Assembly: GCF_949987515.2 (NCBI RefSeq)
Contig: NC_082692.2
Span: forward strand, 84,949,488-85,013,487
Origin: Delphinus delphis
Taxonomy: Eukaryota > Chordata > Mammalia > Artiodactyla > Delphinidae
Direction of reading: 5' to 3'
Length of the DNA stretch: 64,000 bases
Positions within the stretch are counted from its first letter, which is position 1, and each line of letters begins with the position of its first letter. Positions 56,577 to 64,000 of this stretch are shown piece after piece. Under the pieces are notes generated by a model. It was not told the origin of the DNA. It was given only the letters and a program-made list of their open reading frames with translations, and did no database searches. The position numbers and the translations under genes are program-made.

Positions 56577-58851
56577 GCAGGAGAACCAATGATCTATTCA
56601 ATCCCGAAGGTTCCTCGTAATCTACAATCCTACAAGTCTATTCATGAGCTATCAAGACTCTTCTGGATCGACTGGACTTTGAAAAGCAGATCCATCACTA
56701 TTGGAGGCATCATAAAGGCACACAACATTGCTTCATTTAAGATGAGGATCCCCGAGCATTCCAACAGCCCTCACTCTGTAGGATTTTTAACCCTCATTAA
56801 AAGCAGTCTTTTATATCCCTATATTCATTTTTGGAGAGTTAAAAAGGTCTGTCAAAATGTTTGGAAAAGTGAATTTTTAAAATTCATTTACAATAAGACA
56901 AAAACTCAGGGACCTTTAAGGAACTTCTGTGGGGTCATCTAAGTCACTGTTTGGCTTCCAACAGGATCTGCAAGCCAGCCACCAAACTGCATACCTCAAG
57001 TCTGCCTAACTGACATCAAGGTGAGGGACCCTGCCATTTCTTTTTGGGGGCATCCCTTTCCAGAGTCTGGCCATCTGTACAAGACTCTCGCCATCTTACC
57101 ACGTCACAGAGTAATTTCACCTGTTCTTCCATAGTTAATGTCTTCCTAATGGTAGGTCTTTAGAGAACCAAAGAGTGAACACCCCGTCTCTTATAAACAG
57201 GTTCCTGCGTACAAAGACTTAATAAAACGCCCCACAATTACACACATGCCCCTGGTCTTCTCCTCTGTATGTTAAATAGTTCCAACTCCTCGAACCTTTC
57301 CCCAAAGATCCCCTTTGCTCAGACTTTCATCATCCTCACTGATCGTCCCTGGAACCTTTCCAAAATCCCTACCCTTTTCTCGTCCTCCACCTGAGACTGG
57401 ACCAGTCCCGGGTCATTTCACCTTTCACCCTACTTTCATTAATACATCCTGAATCAGGCGAGGTGTTTAGTAACAGTGCTGCGTGGCTGACACAAGCATC
57501 AATGCGAAAGCGGAGGGACTGGACGATTCTGCATGATTGAAGACAAACGAGATCTAGAGGACTGGCTTGCTTAGGCAGAAGGAGAAGCAGGCCCAAGTTG
57601 GCAAGCTGGGTCCTGGAGCGGGACTCAAAAGATATCCCAGGAGTCACTCTCCTGAATGAAAATTTGGTCACACGGATGTTTGAGGCCTGCGGAGTACTTC
57701 CAACTCCGAGCAATTCCACTAGTGCAGGGTGTTGGCTTTTAAACGGCAATATCCAAATCAGAGAGGAAATGACAGTGCATTCCAAGCGAAATTGCACACA
57801 TTTAGACAGACTAAGAAAATAACAATAAAAGTGCAAATTTATTCTGCATGTGTGATTGTGATCATCATTACATCAAGTTCCATACGTGCCCAGCCAGAAC
57901 AAATATTAACCCATTTTATAAAAGACTTTATACTGCATTTGTGGATACAGCTCCACCCAAACCCAAAACAACACTGTTTCCATAGCAACCAACAGATTTC
58001 AAAGAAGGAAAAAGGAGGGGGAGACTTCGGAATGGATAGCAATCAAATAAAATAGCCAGCATCAACAAAATATGTCAGCATTATTTAAAACACACATTTA
58101 GGACCATTCTATAGTTTCAGCTCTTTCCCAGAAAACCAGCTCCGCCTAAGTTACCTTCTTGTCAAGCTGGTCCTCCCGCAAAAATAACAAATGCAAAATT
58201 GCTTCCATCTTCATTGAGGAAAGAAGCAAATTTCTTGAGTCATTCCTGGGATTCAAATGGGACTATGATGAAGACAATAACACTTCCTGGGTGACTTAGC
58301 ACACACTGAAAGTCAGGTTAATTACCAATCAGTAACGATGAAATCTAAAGTGAGCTTTGATCATCATATGAGAATATCTATTCTCTCGCTGAGAATGTAA
58401 TGAGAGGGAAAAAGCAGCAAAGCCAGAATTCAAAGCCAGAGAGCTCACAACCAGAAAAGCTGCAGACCACCCTCAGCTGAAAGCCAGATTTTCCCCTGGA
58501 ACTTTCTCAAGTATCAGTTCCCCCCGGCGAATTTTACACACAGATGCCACGGAGTCGTTCATCCGCATCCCTCCAAGTCCTGTAGGTCTTGTACCTGTGG
58601 ATAGAGCTCCAGGCAACCCCTGTAGGCACCATCCCATCTGCAGGATAGTACTGGCCTCGTAGCGGCTCATCTGGGAACTCCATAAACGCACAGTGGTGGC
58701 CAATCCTCCTCTCTCTCTGTCCTGTTGTTTCAAAATAGTACAGACTAATAAAAATAAAATATTCTCAAAATGTAAAAATGGTTATTTCAAGTCCCTAGCT
58801 CCTACTGTCCTTTAGAAAGAAGTTCTGAAGTCACTGAGTAATTTCCTTTCT
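56577..58851. other. Unassigned sequence; enhancer-like part near 57.8-58.0 kb
   Basis: 57830-58010 is repeat-free and holds an RFX X-box-like motif 'gtttccatagcaac' (57976-57989). Open frames at 57369-57836 (155 codons, minus) and 58473-58733 have no recognised product. Confidence 0.4.
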
Positions 58852-59048
58852 CCCAGGTTCTAGCTGTGTGACCTTGGGTAACTTATTTAACCTTTCGTTA
58901 GGCATCCTGAGCCTCGGTTTTCTCATCTGCAAAATGGGAATAAACGTGTCTACCTTATATGGAAGGTTATAAAGGTAAAATGAGCTAATACAGAATACCT
59001 AACACACAGCAAAGAGAATGGGTGTTACCACTGCTATTCTTATTTATA
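58852..59048 (+). repeat. MIR SINE, well preserved
   Basis: 'gttctagctgtgtgaccttg', 'ggtaacttatttaacctttc', 'ttttctcatctgcaaaatgg' and 'acacacagcaaagagaatgg' run in order. The clearest forward MIR in the window. Confidence 0.9.
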
Positions 59049-59204
59049 ATTAATTCCTCTTTCTTAATGACTAGAATCAAATCCTGATGGATTTTCCTTA
59101 GAAAACACCTCTTAATGTTGCCAAAAGAAATACTGCTGAGCAAATACCTTAGGAACAATTTCACCAGGAGATCTCAAGAACTGCAACCTCTCGGCACATC
59201 AGCT

Positions 59205-59450
59205 AGTCCTGGATGGCATGTGATTCCGAGGCAGACAGAACTGGGGTTGAAAGGTACTTACAGCCATGTGACCAAGAGTTCTCCCCGAACCTCCCTAAGC
59301 CTCAGTGTCCTGCCCCGACAATGCAAGCAATTAGAGTCACCACCCAAAGACCTGTGGCAAGGTTCAAGGAGGGAGAATTCCTGTACAGCATTTCACAACG
59401 AATCTGTTACCTTCAAACATTAAATATATGTCAGACATTATTATTCTTGC
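59205..59450 (+). repeat. MIR SINE
   Basis: 'agaactggggttgaaaggta', 'cagccatgtgaccaagagtt' and 'ctccctaagcctcagtgtcc' follow MIR order. Diverged. Confidence 0.6.
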
Positions 59451-59465
59451 ATTTATCTGTTCACA

Positions 59466-59690
59466 CAAAACACTGATTCAACAACCATTGACTGAATGCC
59501 ACCACGTGCAGGTGGTGTGTGGCTAAAAAAAACCTCACATGGTCTCGGCTCCCATGGAGTTTACAGCCCAAATGGGAATGCTTACGTTGAATAAACAGAC
59601 ACAAATACGTATATAATGACAAACCCTGACAACACGTGTTATGAAATAAAAGGACAGGGAGAAATGACTACGGTTTATCAATGACAATAT
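59466..59690 (-). repeat. L2 LINE 3' end, reverse orientation
   Basis: 'attcaacaaccattgactga', 'ggctcccatggagtttacag' and 'aataaacagacacaaata' match the reversed L2 3' end. Confidence 0.7.
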
Positions 59691-61164
59691 TAGGTCCCCT
59701 TGTAAAGATTCTTCTCCTGTACCCAAAAGAACACAAAAACGCTCTATTTTTTTGCCACCAACAATTGCCCAGGCCACCAGTATGGAAGTTTTGATTACAT
59801 ATATTCTAGCCTTTTCCACAAAGAACTCAGTATCCTGCAGGGCCTTGCTTTTAGCCAAAACCAAAGCAATGTTTCCATTCTTTTGAACCCAGAGGAACAA
59901 TAGGCTAAGTTTATGTCTGTAGCAGATATGCAAGTGACATACAGCAGATACTCAAGTGACAGGGAACAGGAAAAAAAGGTAAAAATGAAACAGTCCACCC
60001 TTAAGGCCATCCGGTCAAAGGCTCAACATGTTTCGTTCCTGTGTTTCTTTATGAATCATCAATATCATTAGAATCGTAAGAACGCAGCATACGGATGGGG
60101 CCCTACAAAGCCATCAGGTGAACAAAATGAAAGGACCATGTTCTGGTGACTCATAATGGTTCCATCTGGCCAAGCCAATAAAGACACAGGTGACTCCCGA
60201 GTTTAAAGATTTATCTGAATTTGTTCTACAGCCCTATTCGTAGAGTTCTCCTTTACCTCTTCCTACAGTTTGCCTAATGGTCGAAGACGCACAAAGGTAA
60301 TTACACTCACATTTTATTATGAAGTCAGTGAGTCACTAAAAGTACAAGCTAGAACTTACATTTTATTGTTTTTCATTATGTATTATGTGCTTCATTGCCT
60401 TGAGGGTCATATTTTTCTTGGGGGAGGAGCTGTAGGTATGGAATACTTATTTTGTGGAGGACATGCTTTCCTTTTCTGTCAGGGTGTTTTTTTTTTTAAG
60501 GCCACAGGATCACTCGAGATTACCGGAATTCCCCCAGTGAAGTGTGGTACACTATGCTTGATAAGGAATAAAGATCTGGACTTCTGAGATACAATACGCA
60601 GAACTGTTCATACTCGATATATACCCAATACAAAATACACAAAATATGACCCCCCCAAAAAAATGAAAAATATCAAGGAAGTCCAAGAGAATTCAGTACA
60701 AGTTTGAAAATGCCTTCCCATTTTTTTTTAATCTATGCTTCATCTTAAATTACATTCCCCAACTAATATTCTGAGTGTTGGTTCCACTTATCTAATACGT
60801 GATATTTGGATCCAGTGAAGTAAAGACAGATGCCAAACTTGGGGCAGAAACTTCTTCCTACTTTAACCAGCACTCAGGACTTTGAAACCAGCCCAGAACT
60901 CTATCAGGAAACCCAAGTCCAGAGAAGAAACAAGAAGGGCACGCAAGTTCACGGTTACACCTCTAAGAAGGTATTTTATTCATTTTAATTAACACTTAAG
61001 GTAATAACTATGTGAGAAAAATGTATAGCCAGACATAGTTCCCCACACCCCTCCCCCAAAAAAAAGGTGAGAAGAGAAGGGAGAGGATTCATCTATAAAA
61101 TCCCACTTCCTCACACTCCCTAGGCTATCACCATAGGCACAGCTGCCATTTACAGATTCCCATC
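59691..61164. other. Unassigned sequence
   Basis: About 1.5 kb, AT-rich, with short T and A runs (about 60487-60498 and 60650-60662). No feature is recognised. Confidence 0.4.
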
Positions 61165-61388
61165 ACATGCAGGTCCTGCACTAAAGCAACCACCAGCCCG
61201 ACTCCGCCTCAGTCTTCATGCTGATGCAGTAAAAGGGTTGGTTGTTTTTTTTTTCCTATTTCAGACATGGGAAAACCAAGGCTCAGAGTGGCAAAATCAC
61301 TTACAAAAGGGTCACACAGCTAATAAGTAGTTAAGATTGAAACCGAGCGCCTGGCACCAGAGCCTGTGCTTGTAACCACTACACAAGA
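61165..61388 (-). repeat. MIR SINE
   Basis: 'cagacatgggaaaaccaagg', 'ctcagagtggcaaaatcact', 'tcacacagctaataagtagt' and 'gcctgtgcttgtaaccacta' are a well-ordered reversed MIR, including the tRNA-derived head. Confidence 0.8.
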
Positions 61389-61437
61389 GTAGACAAATGC
61401 CAGTCTCCATTGCAGCTAACAAATTAACCTGTATGCA

Positions 61438-61605
61438 AAGCTCATTTAATCTCACATGGTCTTTCTGAGGATATACCATCATGTAATAGAGGAAGACAAA
61501 GAGATATAACTGGGTTAAGTAACTTACCCAAAGACACATGGCTAATAAGCGTCAGAAGTACGATTTGAAGTGAGATTCTGAACCATAAGACTTTAAACCC
61601 TCTCT
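61438..61605 (-). repeat. MIR SINE
   Basis: 'ggttaagtaacttacccaaa' and 'gacacatggctaataagcgt' are reversed MIR. Same orientation as the copy 50 bp upstream. Confidence 0.75.
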
Positions 61606-63934
61606 AATACTAGGCCCCCAAATATACTTACCTTACCTTCAGTGGAGGTGGATGGTACAGACGTGGAGGAAAAGTAGCAACTAGGAGGGAAAAACAATGT
61701 TTTCCCACTTGAGACTTTAATCAAGATTATGTCATATGCCCTTCCACCAAGACTGTCAAAAGGTTGTCCCAAAATTGTGAGTAGCAAAACTCTCATGTAA
61801 CAAAGTAGCATGGAAATTCACCAAGCTTACTCAAGGCTTTGTTCTACCAGGAAACGGGCTCACAGATACAACTGATGTATAACCGTCTACCATCAAATGA
61901 AAGAAAGAAGAACAAAAGTGGTTAACCAACCTAAATGTCCAACACTTAATGTGCGGTCTGGAAGGAAGACAGTTAACCAAATTATGGCTTAAATGAGTGA
62001 TTATTTGGGGAGCTGGGAAGTGTGGTATTTAGAACTGTGTGGTAGCATTTTGGGTTGTCACAGTGACTGGTGGGCATCAGAACACTAAATACCCTGCTAC
62101 AAGGAGTAGCAGACACCCAAAGAACTGTTACGTCTCAAACAGTGATGGCACACCCATGAACACAAACAGTAATCCCCACACAGGCAGGAAACGGGTTTTA
62201 CTCATTCCAAAGACATAAAACAGGCCCTGCCCCCAGAAGACACCTCAAAAATACCGGCGCAGTGACTAGCTCATATATTAGACAGTCAATAAAGATAACT
62301 GTTATAAATACGGCAGCATGAAAACCGTTACCGTGGAGAAACAAAGCAAAATACAAAGTTATAAGCACAAGATGATTGCAACTATACATTTAAATTCGGC
62401 ATTCAGAAAAGACTAGAAGGAAATATACTAAAGTGCTCCTTTTTATTTTTTCACACCACTGAGAGAATTAGTGATATTCCCCTCTACTGCTTAAGTAGGA
62501 CATTATTTAGGATGAAAGAGTAAAAAGTTTCAATCATGTTTAATTGGCCAAAAGATACCTAGAATCAAGAATACTGGAGCACAATGGTCCCTAAATAAAT
62601 ATAGTCCAGAGAAGAGCGTGACAGAGTTTCTGAAGAAAGATAAATTATGGCTGTCATCTGGGTATTTCTAGATGGATTTTTTTCACCCTCACCTCCAAAT
62701 TCAGAGTACTCTAAATTAAAGTCAAAAGTTTACAGCCCCTGCCTACCGAAGTCTTCCTCATCGAATTTCCCATCTTTGATAAGCACATTGCTATCCAATG
62801 TCAGGCAAGCTCGAAGTATGAAGACATTATTTTTTCTTTTCCACCCCATGCCTCCCATCCCCAAACATTCCCCTTATCCTCCCAGCCTTTGATCCAACTT
62901 CTATACCGTCTGTCCCCACCCCCTTCTATTCCCAACATCAGCACCTAAGCTCAAGATCTTTCCTCTCTCCTGGAAGCTGCCACCACGTTTTCCTACACAT
63001 CCTTCCTAAAGGGGAGTCAGTTTCCCATCATGCGTAAGCAACCCCCAGCAGTTTTATTAAGCTAGCTAAGATGACAAACCACGCTGTAAAATTCTCAGTG
63101 GAAGGAAGCAGCTATGATTTTTTTAATGTAAGGATTAGCACAGAAGCTAAGTTTGATCTCAAACATTTCTACCAAAATTTACCTTAACGGCAATGAGGGG
63201 AAGCGGGAGGACGGTAAATGGCCACTCGTGAAAAAGGAGGGGGGTCTGGAAGCACCAATCAAAGGGGACCTAAGTATGCAGGAGTGTCACTGTAAGCATT
63301 CAAAGTCTTGCATAATATGCCAGCATAAATTTGGCCATTTAAAATATTAGAATGATGTCTTTTCCCACAAAAGTCTTCAAGAAAACCTGCCTCTTCATGG
63401 CGGTATGGCAGAGTAAGTTACTCTATGATTTAGCAAGATCCTGACTGCTATGACGTAGGCCTAACGGCATGCACATCCTAGTTTGAGATCTACAGGTCTC
63501 CACGACAAAACAGGCGACTTCAAGAAAAACAGATTATCCGCTGGCATCTGATGCAAACATCACTAGGTTTGTTAACTCTTTGATTCTCCAGCTAGATGTG
63601 TCAGTATGGTGTACACAGAGTCAAAATGATGGAAAGAGGTTTTCTCACAATCAGATTATAACCCATGGGGGAATATTTATTGTGGTGCTGTATTTAGGGC
63701 AGACGAAATGAATTAATTTGAAACGCATTTTGTCTCATTTTTTATTAAATAAAATAGTGAAATCAATTAGTTCTCTTCTTTAGACAATAAATGGATGAAA
63801 TAAATTAGTTTTTTTTAACTTGAGCGACGTCTGAACCCCCTTTTAAGGGAAAGAATTTCTCAAAGATTGATGATTTTAGAAATATGGAACTTACATGTTC
63901 TATGGCATGTAGCTCTATAATACATGTTCTGTAA
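61606..63934. other. Unassigned AT-rich sequence
   Basis: About 2.3 kb without a recognised exon, SINE or LINE. Confidence 0.4.
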
Positions 63935-64000
63935 CAGTGGTATCCAACAGAAATATAAAGTGAGCCACATATGTAATTTCTAATTTTCTAGTAAGCCACA
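63935..64000 (+). repeat. Truncated interspersed repeat at window edge
   Basis: 'ggtatccaacagaaatataa' and 'gtgagccacatatgtaattt' match a widespread mammalian DNA-transposon-like repeat I recall but cannot name safely. It continues beyond the window. Confidence 0.45.

Noticed and set aside
57369..57836. 155-codon minus-strand frame
   Set aside because: No recognisable product and no splice or promoter context.
1..64000. Endogenous retrovirus or intact transposase
   Set aside because: No LTR pair, retroviral domain or full-length transposase frame was seen. Only non-autonomous or truncated elements occur.

Overview
This is a stretch of mammalian nuclear DNA, almost certainly from a cetacean and probably a toothed whale. 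The clearest sign is a family of near-identical tRNA-derived SINEs of about 200 bp (head 'ggcttccctggtggcgcagtgg', poly(A) tail) of the CHR type that expanded in Cetacea, most copies still flanked by recognisable target-site duplications (TSDs). Older mammalian repeats (MIR, L2, L1 3' ends, MER20/MER5-type hAT elements, a MER2-like Tigger MITE) and (CA)n microsatellites make up the rest of the recognisable content. Species and chromosome cannot be read from the sequence.

No protein-coding gene can be named with confidence. The open frames are short and scattered, and many lie inside SINEs, microsatellites or poly(T) tracts. Three minus-strand segments look like possible exons because splice-like borders flank an open frame: 52150-52273, 40537-40817 and 15760-15886. 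The first two are phase compatible. The parent gene was not recognised, and all three are offered as hypotheses. A poly(A)-bearing minus-strand segment at 6416-7040 looks like a processed retrocopy of an unidentified transcript.

Layout. From 1 to 36.4 kb the DNA is repeat-rich, with thirteen CHR-type SINEs of three ages: short with poly(A), long with an (AAAT)n tail, and about 130-bp ancestral forms. L2, MIR and L1 fragments and microsatellites lie among them. From 36.4 to 54.4 kb there is no CHR SINE at all, few repeats, and several AT-rich stretches dense in homeodomain, POU, FOX, SOX and RFX-like motifs, with a nearly repeat-free core at 48-53 kb. This looks like a regulatory landscape in an intron or gene desert. 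From 54.4 to 64 kb there is one short SINE, then mostly unassigned sequence with MIR, L2 and MER20 relics and a truncated interspersed repeat at the right edge.

No operon, CRISPR array, tRNA or rRNA gene, intact transposase, endogenous virus or evident novel system was found. The points most worth following are the undepleted-CpG segment at 40.5-40.9 kb with its exon-like borders, the exon-like frame at 52.2 kb, the SINE-free block with a dense motif cluster at 50.13-50.20 kb, and the inverted pair of young SINEs at 3.8-4.8 kb.
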